A stretch of 7,403 bases of DNA from Chromatiales bacterium (GCA_024639625.1 JAHEIA010000152.1:1-7403), one strand, 5' to 3'. Numbered from the stretch's first letter, positions 1-5,675 are shown. Notes: generated from the sequence alone by a model not told the origin. A program made the numbers and translations.

Positions 1-8
1 TCCGAGCG

Positions 9-341
9 CTACGAAGCCGGTTTCTGGCCCGCCTTCGACCCGCCCATGCACTGCGGCGATTCGGGGGCCTTGCCGCCCTTGGCGAACCATTCCTCCGGGG
101 TCATGGTGTGCAACGCGAGCGCGTGCACGCCGCCGGAGAGTTCCGAGCTCAACAGCTCGTTGATCATCCGATGACGCTGCAGCAGCCTCTGATTACCGAA
201 GCGCTCGCTCACCACCACCACCTTGAAATGGGATTCCGATCCCGCGGGCACGTTATGCATCCCGCTCTCGTTGATCACCTCGAGGTGCAGGGGCGCGAAA
301 GCGTCCCGGATCTTCTGTTGGATGGTCTGTTGGGTATTCAT
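9..341 (-). CDS. bolA: BolA family protein
   Basis: A 110-residue BolA-fold protein. BolA proteins partner with monothiol glutaredoxins in [2Fe-2S] handling and, in E. coli, act as stress and morphology regulators; they are cytoplasmic. The sequence shows the family core: VINESGMHN at residues 22-30, the SHFKVVVVSERF stretch at 37-48, the helix motif RHRMIN at 56-61 and the closing HALALHTMTPEEW at 73-85. The Gly/Lys/Ser-rich tail after residue 88 is variable in the family. I chose the ATG at 341 because the core begins soon after it; the reading frame stays open upstream to 407, but that extension is Pro/Gly/Arg-rich and unlike BolA. A GGAAAA stretch upstream is only a weak ribosome site. 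Stop TAG at 9-11. It is the last minus-strand gene here, with a hairpin separating it from the unknown gene upstream. Confidence 0.95.
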   Translation of the reverse strand: MNTQQTIQQKIRDAFAPLHLEVINESGMHNVPAGSESHFKVVVVSERFGNQRLLQRHRMINELLSSELSGGVHALALHTMTPEEWFAKGGKAPESPQCMGGSKAGQKPAS

Positions 342-416
342 GGGTTTTCCGCGTGGCCTGGTTTGGCCGACCGGGGGAGGGTCGCCCGCCCGGCCGACAA
401 CCGGCATATGCGGGAC

Positions 417-442
417 CGCTGCCCCCTTTTCAAGGGGCGGCG
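417..442 (-). terminator. GC-rich hairpin between unknown gene and bolA
   Basis: A 9-bp stem (417-425 pairing with 434-442, one G-U pair) closes an 8-base CTTTTCAA loop. It lies 27 bases downstream of the stop of the 469-930 gene and about 75 bases before the bolA start. No run of U follows on the minus strand, so it is either a weak or factor-assisted terminator or an mRNA-stabilising stem. Seen directly as an inverted repeat; the terminator role is inference. Confidence 0.35.
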
Positions 443-468
443 CAGCTAGCCGGCGCGGTGGAGTGCGG

Positions 469-930
469 TCAGCGGTCGGCGTCGAGCATCTCGGACAGGA
501 TCCGGTATTGCTGCTGCGCCTCGGAGGCAGGCTCGCCTTCGCCGGTCTCGATCATCTCGCAGTTACGGGCCATGCGGGCCTCCATGGCAGCCTTCCAGGC
601 GACGTTGCCGCCCTTGACGATTTCCGGCGACTGCAGGCAGGCCGCGGCCGCGGCCGCGGCGAAGTGCTCCGCCTGGGCCAGCCAGTCGGTGTCGCTGCCG
701 CAGGCGGTGTAGGTCTTGGTGGCGTGGCTCTTGGCGCCGCGCAGGGCTTGCTCTACGTCGGAATCGGAACGATCCGGATTCAGCGCCAGTGCGACCGCAC
801 GATGTACCGTGGACTCTTTGCACAGGCCGAGTACGTTTTCGACGAAGCGCCCGGCGGCAATACGCTGCTCGTCCAGGGGAAGTTGCTCCAGCGCGCGGCG
901 AAATTCCTGATCGTTGGTGATGGTCTGCAT
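469..930 (-). CDS. Conserved-looking hypothetical protein, 153 aa
   Basis: I do not recognise a named domain. The protein is predicted soluble, with no signal peptide or membrane segment. It is mostly helical in character: residues 1-35 are a polar amphipathic segment (LEQLPLDEQRIAAGRFVENVL), followed by a basic/polar middle and the stretch KTYTACGSDTDWLAQAEHF at 72-90, which runs into seven alanines (91-97). The C-terminal part (108-153) contains AWKAAMEARMARNCEMIETG and an acidic Gln-rich end. Four cysteines (37, 77, 98, 124) are scattered and do not form a clear metal motif. The ATG at 930 is preceded by about 120 non-coding bases carrying a -10-like hexamer and an Fnr-type palindrome, which suggests the gene has its own regulated promoter. 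Codon use and GC match the neighbours. Real-gene status is supported by the good frame and upstream signals; function is unknown. Confidence 0.8.
   Translation of the reverse strand: MQTITNDQEFRRALEQLPLDEQRIAAGRFVENVLGLCKESTVHRAVALALNPDRSDSDVEQALRGAKSHATKTYTACGSDTDWLAQAEHFAAAAAAACLQSPEIVKGGNVAWKAAMEARMARNCEMIETGEGEPASEAQQQYRILSEMLDADR
640..660. repeat. GGCCGC hexamer tandem repeat inside the 153-aa gene
   Basis: Three and a half copies of GGCCGC in a row, encoding on the minus strand the seven-alanine run (residues 91-97) of the unknown protein. The unit is two codons long, so copy-number change would alter the alanine run without a frameshift. Confidence 0.7.
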
Positions 931-973
931 GGCGTTGTCCCTGAGTGGTCAGTGGATTGGGAATCAGCACGCC

Positions 974-1016
974 ACTATACCGCCAAATGCAACCGGGTCT
1001 CGTTGACGGGTGTCAA
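974..1016 (-). promoter_or_regulatory. Candidate Fnr/Anr-type activated promoter for the 153-aa gene
   Basis: On the minus strand there is a -10-like TATAGT (979 to 974) without a good -35 hexamer at 17-18 bases. Upstream sits the perfect palindrome TTGAC-N4-GTCAA (1003-1016). Its TTGA-N6-TCAA core is that of Fnr/Anr/Dnr/FixK-family sites. The gap between palindrome and -10 is 23 bases, placing its centre near -42 from the expected start at about 967. Class II Fnr-activated promoters have the site at about -41.5 and a poor -35. The predicted leader is about 37 bases. The palindrome and hexamer are seen; the regulator's identity is inference. Confidence 0.5.
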
Positions 1017-1049
1017 TCCACCCTGCTCGGGGATCTTGCCGCTGGCGCG

Positions 1050-2018
1050 TCAGAGCCGCCCCAGCCCCCGCCAGAAGGGGGAATCCTTGGTGAGGAACTC
1101 GCTGTAGCTGATGTAATGCGAGCCGTCGCAGGAGAAGGTGAGCCCGATCAGACCGTTGAACAGGTTCAGCGAGCCGGCCCGCAAGTAGATTACCTCGTCC
1201 GCAAAGCGCAGCTCACGCATGGTCTGCAGGATGGCGCGGATTTCCCCCTGCGGGATCACCGCTTTCTGGGGGTAGGGGTGTTGCGGGTAGGCGAGGCAGA
1301 TGTCGGGATCGATCAGGGAATCGAAATCCAGCATGCGGTAGCTGTAGGGGTCGTCGAGCTGCCAGACGCTGGCCCGGCTGCTGGAGAAATGGATCTTGCA
1401 GTGGAATACGCCGTGGTCGCAGATTAATTCCTCCAGCAGTGGGAGCACCTGTTCGATTTGCCGGTCGAGCAGGCTTTCCGCGCGGGTCTGCAGGAACAGC
1501 GCGCCGCGGATCGCGGGATCTCCCTTCATCTGGCGCCACTGCAGCGGTTCCTTGTACAACTCGCGGGTCAGCGGCAGGTCGCGCAGGTCGAAGTCGGCGC
1601 CCAGGTATCCGAGTAGCGTGCCCGCGGTTTCCACCTTCTGCACCGCGGTCAGTGAGGGGCGGCCGGCGCGCATGCTGATGTAGGCGTCGGAAAGCAGGAA
1701 TCCGGATTCCGGGACCACCTGCTGCATATAGGGGCGATGCGAACGGTCGCGGCCGAACTCCTCGGGGAGCAGGCCTTCGCGCGAGCTGTTGGAGCTGATC
1801 TGACGCCCGTCCGGGGTCATCGCGTAGAGAAAACGCGCATACGGTAGGTCGTCGATGCCGCGCAGCAGGGTGCGATCCAGCGCGTCCCGCTCGCGCCAGA
1901 CCTTGGCGCACTGGGCCGCGAGACGCTTCATGGGCACCGCAGCCATGTTCCACAAGGCTGCGCGCTGGCGTGCGACCCCCAATTGCAGGGGCGACGATTG
2001 GTTGGGTTGCTCGTTCAA
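1050..2018 (-). CDS. Soluble PDC/Cache-type sensor domain protein
   Basis: A 322-residue protein whose residues about 60-150 resemble a PDC/Cache ligand-binding domain: YAMTPDGRQISSN (65-77), FGRDRSHRPYM (88-98), the SDAYIS strand (110-115), RPSLTAVQKV (120-129) and GYLGADFDLRDL (137-148). Such domains bind small ligands, usually outside the membrane in chemoreceptors and histidine kinases. Here I see no signal peptide, no membrane helix and no kinase, cyclase or methyl-accepting output domain. The C-terminal half (about 180-322), with DEVIYLRAGSLNLFNGLIGLTF and a CDGSHY motif, is unlike an output module I know. The start is TTG at 2018, with an in-frame stop four codons upstream and no clear ribosome site; ATG codons at 1946 and 1931 are alternatives giving 298 or 293 residues. 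I kept the longer form because the LQLGVARQRAAL helix looks part of the fold. It stands alone between dksA-like and the 153-aa gene. Confidence 0.8.
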   Translation of the reverse strand: MNEQPNQSSPLQLGVARQRAALWNMAAVPMKRLAAQCAKVWRERDALDRTLLRGIDDLPYARFLYAMTPDGRQISSNSSREGLLPEEFGRDRSHRPYMQQVVPESGFLLSDAYISMRAGRPSLTAVQKVETAGTLLGYLGADFDLRDLPLTRELYKEPLQWRQMKGDPAIRGALFLQTRAESLLDRQIEQVLPLLEELICDHGVFHCKIHFSSSRASVWQLDDPYSYRMLDFDSLIDPDICLAYPQHPYPQKAVIPQGEIRAILQTMRELRFADEVIYLRAGSLNLFNGLIGLTFSCDGSHYISYSEFLTKDSPFWRGLGRL

Positions 2019-2137
2019 GGCTTGCTGCTACCGCGGGCTGGCTGCAATGCGACGGGATCCGGGCGCCGGTCGTGGGCGGTGCCGATTTGCCGGGTCCCTA
2101 TGCAGGGGTCGGCGGCATCGAAAACCACCATGAGCGC

Positions 2138-2482
2138 TCAGCGGGCGCCGGCCTTCTTCTCCGCGCAGGCGACACAATGTTCGGTGTAAGGCAGGATTTC
2201 CAAGCGCTGTTCCGGGATCGCCTCGCCGCAGTCCACGCAGAGCCCGTACTCGCCGGCATCGATACGCGACAGGGCCCGGTTGATCTGCGTAAGCTCTGCC
2301 TCGCCCGCATGTTCCAGGGCGCTCATGACGTCGTCGTTCTGCCGTTGGATGGCCTGCTCGGCGAAGTCCGCGTTGAGGGGCTCCTCGCTGCGCCGCGTCG
2401 GCGCATGCAGTTTTCCGATGCGCCGATTGATCTCTTCGCGCCTTGCGAGCAGTGCCTCTCGGATCTTCTCTACACTCTTCAT
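2138..2482 (-). CDS. TraR/DksA-family zinc finger protein
   Basis: A 114-residue member of the TraR/DksA family, which inserts a coiled coil into the RNA polymerase secondary channel and tunes initiation, often with ppGpp. Residues 1-75 form the coiled-coil arm, with the tip around DFAEQAIQRQNDD (39-51); residues 76-110 are the C4 zinc finger, CVDC at 82-85 and CVAC at 103-106, followed by a short basic end. It is shorter than E. coli DksA (about 151 residues), lacking much of the N-terminal region. The tip motif reads D-x-x-E-x-A (D39, E42, A44) where DksA has D-x-x-D-x-A. ATG at 2482; GGTGA seven bases upstream is a modest ribosome site. It lies 78 bases downstream of the DUF1820 gene on the same strand, so co-transcription is possible. 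Family assignment is firm; whether it works as DksA or as a specialised paralogue is open. Confidence 0.92.
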   Translation of the reverse strand: MKSVEKIREALLARREEINRRIGKLHAPTRRSEEPLNADFAEQAIQRQNDDVMSALEHAGEAELTQINRALSRIDAGEYGLCVDCGEAIPEQRLEILPYTEHCVACAEKKAGAR

Positions 2483-2533
2483 GCTTGGTCACCGTGTGAA
2501 ATTAGCGTCCCCTTCGCGAGCAGTCCTCGGGGA

Positions 2534-2546
2534 CCCTGCATCAGGG
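2534..2546. other. Small hairpin between DUF1820 and dksA-like genes
   Basis: CCCTG-CAT-CAGGG, a perfect 5-bp stem with a 3-base loop, in the 78-base gap. No U run follows on the minus strand. It might be a weak attenuator or mRNA processing element between two same-strand genes. A related sequence (ACCCCTGCATAGGGA on the minus strand) lies just past the dksA-like stop at 2095-2109. Confidence 0.25.
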
Positions 2547-2560
2547 ATCTGACTAGCGGT

Positions 2561-2887
2561 TTATTCTTTTTTTTTGTCGGGTGAATAGATTGGGCTGGGG
2601 AAGGGGGTAATCTTGGCGTCCTTTTCCAGATCCAGGATGCGATTCTGACCTTTCTTCTCCACCTCGTCGACGCGGATCACCGCGTGCATCGGGATCATGG
2701 TGCGCCGTACGGCCGCAAACTCGTCCTTCAAGCGCTCCTCACTCGGATCCACCAGGAGCGTACTCGATTGATCGAACAGCAAACTTTCGACTTCGATGAA
2801 ACCGTACAGTTCCCCCTGGCGGACGCTCTTGGCATAGATCTCGTACACCTTGCCCTGATTGACGAAAACGACCTTGAACACACGCAT
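2561..2887 (-). CDS. DUF1820 family protein
   Basis: A 108-residue protein that I recognise as the gammaproteobacterial DUF1820 family: N-terminal MRVFKVVFVNQGKVYEIYAK (1-20), GELYGFIEVESLLF (25-38), the DPSEERLKDEFAAVRRTMIP stretch (46-65) and AVIRVDEVEKKG (68-79). Function is unknown; it is small, cytosolic and probably beta-rich. The frame is open upstream to 3055, but the extension is Pro/Arg-rich and unlike the family, whose members begin at the MRVFKV-type start; a sigma70-like promoter at 2931-2959 also lies inside that extension, giving a leader of about 37 bases to the ATG at 2887. The C-terminus is PDKKKE, encoded by GAC followed by nine consecutive A and then GAA TAA. It diverges from gloB and precedes the dksA-like gene. 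Confidence 0.88.
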   Translation of the reverse strand: MRVFKVVFVNQGKVYEIYAKSVRQGELYGFIEVESLLFDQSSTLLVDPSEERLKDEFAAVRRTMIPMHAVIRVDEVEKKGQNRILDLEKDAKITPFPSPIYSPDKKKE

Positions 2888-2930
2888 CTCGATATCCGTG
2901 GCGCCGCGAGGCACCGTCAATTGCCAGGGG

Positions 2931-2959
2931 ATTTTACCCTTTCCGCCGGTTTCTGGCAG
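2931..2959 (-). promoter_or_regulatory. Sigma70-like promoter for the DUF1820 gene
   Basis: On the minus strand, CTGCCA (-35, 4 of 6 matches; 2954-2959) and TAAAAT (-10, 5 of 6; 2931-2936) are separated by 17 bases, the optimum. The expected transcription start near 2924 gives a leader of about 37 bases to the ATG at 2887. It could also drive the dksA-like gene. The rest of the divergent gap (2960-3133) shows no convincing promoter for gloB. Confidence 0.5.
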
Positions 2960-3133
2960 TATGATGGCAGCCTTGGTTCGACCCGTGAGCGCTGCCCAGC
3001 GGACTACCCGCGGCCTTTGTGGGGTGTCTGCCGGCCGCTGACCACCGCCGGGCACACGTTATCGCCCGGTCGATCCGCATATCTAAGTATGAGTTGCCCG
3101 CTCGGCCGGCGCAACTCGGGAGTCTCAGGCGCC

Positions 3134-3913
3134 ATGCTGGACATAGCCCCCATTGCCGCTTTTTCCGACAACTACATCTGGCTGCTGCGCAATCCCGGCG
3201 GCCGCATCGCTGCGGTCGTCGATCCCGGGGACGAGGCGCCGGTGCTGGCTTATCTCGCCCGCGAGGGGCTGCAACTCGGGGCCATCCTGGTCACCCACCA
3301 CCACGCGGATCACACCGGCGGCGTGCACGAATTGCTCGCCGCGCATCCGGGTATCCCGGTGTTCGGGCCGGCCGGGGAACGCATCCCGGGTATCAGCCGG
3401 CCGCTGCGCGAGGGGGATCGGGTGCGCCTGGAAGGGATCGACGCAGAGTTTACCGTGTGGGACGTCCCGGGACATACCGCCGGCCATATCGCTTACTATG
3501 GCGCGGGCGCGCTGTTCTGCGGCGACACCCTGTTCGCGGCGGGATGCGGCCGGGTTTTTGGGGGCACGCTGCGCGACCTTCACGCCTCTCTGCAGCGCAT
3601 CGCCGCGCTGCCGACAGACACGCTGCTGTTTTGTGCGCACGAGTATACGTTGGACAACCTCGGCTTTGCGCAATGGGTGGAGCCGGACAACCGGGAGTTG
3701 TCGCGTCGCGAGGCGGACGAGCGTGCGCGGCGAGACCGTGGCGAGCCAACGGTGCCGTCGGTACTGGGGCTCGAGCTCGCGACCAACCCCTTTCTGCGGG
3801 TCGGCCGGGAAGAGGTGCGGCGAGCCGCGGAGCGGCATGCGGGCCGCTCCCTGCCCACCGATCAGGAGGTCTTTGCGGTGGTGCGGACCTGGAAAGACCG
3901 GGAATACGATTGA
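3134..3913 (+). CDS. gloB: Hydroxyacylglutathione hydrolase (glyoxalase II)
   Basis: A 259-residue cytosolic metallo-hydrolase that cleaves S-D-lactoylglutathione to D-lactate and glutathione, the second step of methylglyoxal detoxification. The metallo-beta-lactamase fold carries all metal ligands: THHHADH at 54-60 (H55, H57, D59, H60), H114 in PGHTAGH, bridging D131 in FCGDTLF, and H169 in CAHEYT. The GCGRVFGG loop (137-144) and the C-terminal glutathione-site region (TNPFLR 217-222, WKDR 253-256) are present, and the length matches E. coli GloB (251). ATG at 3134 gives MLDIAPIAAFSDNYIWLL, the classic start; an in-frame ATG at 3089 would add 15 residues without a ribosome site. The site before 3134 is weak (AGG at 3127, GGGAG at 3118). 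The DUF1820 gene diverges upstream and the repeat-protein gene follows 66 bases after the stop. Confidence 0.97.
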   Translation: MLDIAPIAAFSDNYIWLLRNPGGRIAAVVDPGDEAPVLAYLAREGLQLGAILVTHHHADHTGGVHELLAAHPGIPVFGPAGERIPGISRPLREGDRVRLEGIDAEFTVWDVPGHTAGHIAYYGAGALFCGDTLFAAGCGRVFGGTLRDLHASLQRIAALPTDTLLFCAHEYTLDNLGFAQWVEPDNRELSRREADERARRDRGEPTVPSVLGLELATNPFLRVGREEVRRAAERHAGRSLPTDQEVFAVVRTWKDREYD

Positions 3914-3967
3914 AATGGTCACGGCATGCCCTTCGGGAATGGCGCGGCAACACTAAACGATCAGATC

Positions 3968-3973
3968 AGGAGG
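3968..3973 (+). promoter_or_regulatory. Strong ribosome binding site (AGGAGG)
   Basis: A perfect AGGAGG six bases before the ATG at 3980. It decides the start of the exported repeat protein against the in-frame upstream ATG at 3926, which would place 18 unrelated residues before the signal peptide. It is the strongest ribosome site in the window and suggests high translation. Confidence 0.9.
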
Positions 3974-3979
3974 TTCATC

Positions 3980-5173
3980 ATGTCGCAACGAAACGTCGCC
4001 GTAACGGCTGCCTGCCTCGCTTTGGCCGGATCGGCCGCGCACGCCGGGGAGTCCGAGGGTGGACCCGGGCCGGAGCTGGGATCGCCGGGGATGCCGGTGA
4101 TCGAGGTCCATCAGGGGGACCCAGCGGATAGCCGGCGGTCCTCCGGCAGCGGCCTGTTGCCGACCCCCGGCTACGCCGGAATGCCCGCGCCCCCGGTCGA
4201 CAGCGGCGCCTGGGCACCTGTGAGCGAGTATCCGTCCGCCGGGGCGGGAGAGGCGGGGATGGGCCAAGGGTCCATGATCGAGGACTCTTCGATGGGGGGA
4301 TTCGTACCGGGGATGCCGATGGGCTACCCGCCGGGGGCGATGTGGGGGCAGGGGGGCATGCCGGGCCAGCCGGCCCCCGGGTTCGGCGATATGCCGCCGG
4401 ATCAAGATGTCCCCGGGACGGGAGCTGCGGCCGGCTGGCCGCCGGGCGGGACCTGGACCCAAGGTTACCAGGGCAGGCCCGCCGGCGAGATGCCGCCGCC
4501 AGACCAGGATCGGCCGGCGGCGCCGGGACAGGATCTCATGACGGCGTACCCGCCGGGTGGCGGATGGGGACCGGGATCGATTCCCGGAGCGCCTGGATAC
4601 GGCAGCGGCGGCACGCCGGGTGGCGATTATGGGTACCCAGGGAAGCCTGGGCAGGAGCAGGGGATGGGTTACCCGCCGCGCGCTGCCTGGGGACCGCCGC
4701 CGATGCCCGGCGAGTATGCCGCCGGGTCCGCAGAGCTCCCGGGCGGCGATTACGACTACAGCTACAGTTACAGCCATAGCTACGGGGATGAGGTCTCCGG
4801 ACAACGCCAGGGTATGGGGTACCCGCCTGGGGGCATGTGGGGACGGGGTTCCGGCTGGGGCCCGGGTGCTGACGAGGGCCGGATGACCGGCTATCCGCCT
4901 GCGGGAGCCTGGGGACAGGGTCCCGGGTCAGGCGAGTCATGGAGTGGTGAAGAGGCGCCGATGATGGATTACCCGGGTACCATGAACCCGTATCGGGGGA
5001 TGCAGGGTTTCGGGCCCATGGCGGCCATGATGGGTGCACCGATGCGCTTCATGGAGGAGCGCCAGCGGGCCATGGACGAACGGCATCGGGCGATGGACGA
5101 GCGCATGGATCGCATCGAGTCGCTGCTGCAGCAGATCCTGACCAACCAGGAGAGACTGCTCTCGGAACGCTGA
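3980..5173 (+). CDS. Exported YPPG/W-repeat protein with C-terminal coiled coil
   Basis: A 397-residue exported low-complexity protein that I cannot assign to a named family. Residues 1-22 form a Sec signal peptide with an AHA cleavage site before GESE. The mature part is rich in Gly, Pro, Met, Tyr and Trp, has no Cys and a single Lys (222). From 114 to 314 it carries six copies of [MT]-x-[YW]-P-P-x-x-x-W (114, 151, 188, 229, 279, 303) at spacings of about 37, 37, 41, 50 and 24, with a degenerate seventh (MDYPG, 329). MPP(P)DQD occurs twice (138, 171). An alternating Tyr/Ser tract fills 258-268. The end (356-397) is a charged heptad helix (RAMDER repeated, then IESLLQQILTNQERLL) suited to oligomerise. 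Composition recalls envelope proteins such as sulfur-globule proteins, but that is only an analogy. It may share transcription with gloB or have its own promoter. Confidence 0.88.
   Translation: MSQRNVAVTAACLALAGSAAHAGESEGGPGPELGSPGMPVIEVHQGDPADSRRSSGSGLLPTPGYAGMPAPPVDSGAWAPVSEYPSAGAGEAGMGQGSMIEDSSMGGFVPGMPMGYPPGAMWGQGGMPGQPAPGFGDMPPDQDVPGTGAAAGWPPGGTWTQGYQGRPAGEMPPPDQDRPAAPGQDLMTAYPPGGGWGPGSIPGAPGYGSGGTPGGDYGYPGKPGQEQGMGYPPRAAWGPPPMPGEYAAGSAELPGGDYDYSYSYSHSYGDEVSGQRQGMGYPPGGMWGRGSGWGPGADEGRMTGYPPAGAWGQGPGSGESWSGEEAPMMDYPGTMNPYRGMQGFGPMAAMMGAPMRFMEERQRAMDERHRAMDERMDRIESLLQQILTNQERLLSER
4319..4921 (+). repeat. Six-copy degenerate protein repeat, YPPGxxW units
   Basis: Encodes six units at residues 114-314: MGYPPGAMWGQG, AGWPPGGTWTQG, TAYPPGGGWGPG, MGYPPRAAWGPP, MGYPPGGMWGRG and TGYPPAGAWGQG. 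The invariant positions are aromatic-Pro-Pro and the Trp four residues after the second Pro. The DNA of the units has diverged at many third positions, so the array is old or selected at the protein level rather than freshly duplicated. Confidence 0.85.
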
Positions 5174-5184
5174 TCCAGTGGCGC

Positions 5185-5207
5185 GGGCGGCCCGCTTGGG
5201 GCCGCCC
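5185..5207. terminator. Bidirectional hairpin between convergent genes
   Basis: GGGCGGCCC (5185-5193) pairs perfectly with GGGCCGCCC (5199-5207) around a GCTTG loop, a 9-bp all-GC stem. It begins 12 bases after the repeat-protein stop and lies 6 bases beyond the stop of the convergent cytochrome gene. No U run flanks it on either strand, so termination may need a helper factor, or the stem may protect 3' ends. Confidence 0.6.
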
Positions 5208-5212
5208 CAAGA

Positions 5213-5614
5213 TCAATCGCCCGTCCGTTCGTGGAAGTGTTCCACCGCTGCCACCATGTAGTCGACGGCCCTTTTCACTTGCTGGTCGGAGAGCTGCGCA
5301 TTACCGCCGCGTGGCGGCATCTGGTTGCCCGACGGTCCGGTGCGGCCGTTGAGGGCGCTGGCGTAGAGCGCCGGCTTGCCTTTCTCCAGGCGCGGGCTCC
5401 AGGCGGCGTAGTCGGTCACCGCCGGTGCGCCGGAGACCCCCAGCAGGTGGCAGTTGCGGCAGGTCTGCATCCAGACCCCGCGTCCGAGGCCCAATTCGGC
5501 TCCCTCGAACCTCGGCATCTCCGGGCCGGCGGACCGCTCGCTGGTGGAGTCGCCGCAGGCGGCGAGCAGAAGCCCAAGGCCGGCGAGGGCGAAGCCGCGG
5601 GTCGTACTGTGCAT
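5213..5614 (-). CDS. Monohaem cytochrome c lipoprotein (c5-like)
   Basis: A 133-residue class I cytochrome c that should carry electrons in the periplasm while anchored to a membrane. Residues 1-19 form a lipoprotein signal ending in LLLAAC, with the lipidated Cys at 20; Gly at +2 does not call for inner-membrane retention, so outer-membrane placement is possible. The haem is attached at C52-R-N-C55-H56, and the distal ligand is M99 in NQMPPRGG, the MPPRGG loop typical of cytochrome c5 and related small cytochromes. The final helix (VKRAVDYMVAAVEHF) closes the fold. Only one haem is seen. ATG at 5614 was chosen because it starts the signal peptide; the frame extends further upstream into the preceding gene without sense. 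A GGAG lies about ten bases upstream. It sits 61 bases after the hydroxyacid dehydrogenase stop, so it may be the last gene of the lut-like operon. Confidence 0.92.
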   Translation of the reverse strand: MHSTTRGFALAGLGLLLAACGDSTSERSAGPEMPRFEGAELGLGRGVWMQTCRNCHLLGVSGAPAVTDYAAWSPRLEKGKPALYASALNGRTGPSGNQMPPRGGNAQLSDQQVKRAVDYMVAAVEHFHERTGD

Positions 5615-5675
5615 GGCGTGGTCGCTCCGTTGGTCGATGGTGCTGGTTTCCTCGCGAGATGGGGTTGCTCCGGGG

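Noticed and set aside
365..398. Direct repeat GGCCGAC in the bolA upstream region
   Set aside because: Only seven bases in a very GC-rich stretch; chance is likely.
223..1107. Long plus-strand open frame of 294 codons across bolA and the unknown gene
   Set aside because: It is antisense to two well-supported genes, has no family features, and arises from high GC.
2567..2575. T9 run as the U tract of a plus-strand terminator
   Set aside because: The nearest hairpin (2534-2546) is 20 bases away and there is no plus-strand gene upstream to terminate.
2960..2965. TATGAT as a plus-strand -10 for gloB
   Set aside because: The best -35 candidates lie 14 or 21 bases away, and the position is far from the gene.
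3051..3066. GGCAC...GC as a sigma54 promoter for gloB
   Set aside because: The GG to GC spacing is 11 rather than the required 10 bases.
3987..4024. Cys12 in the repeat-protein leader as a lipoprotein site
   Set aside because: It lies too early, without a Leu at -3, and an AHA signal-peptidase-I site follows at 20-22.
3019..4131. 370-codon plus-strand frame over gloB
   Set aside because: It is Arg/Gly/Ala-rich shadow coding in another frame of gloB, which has all catalytic motifs.
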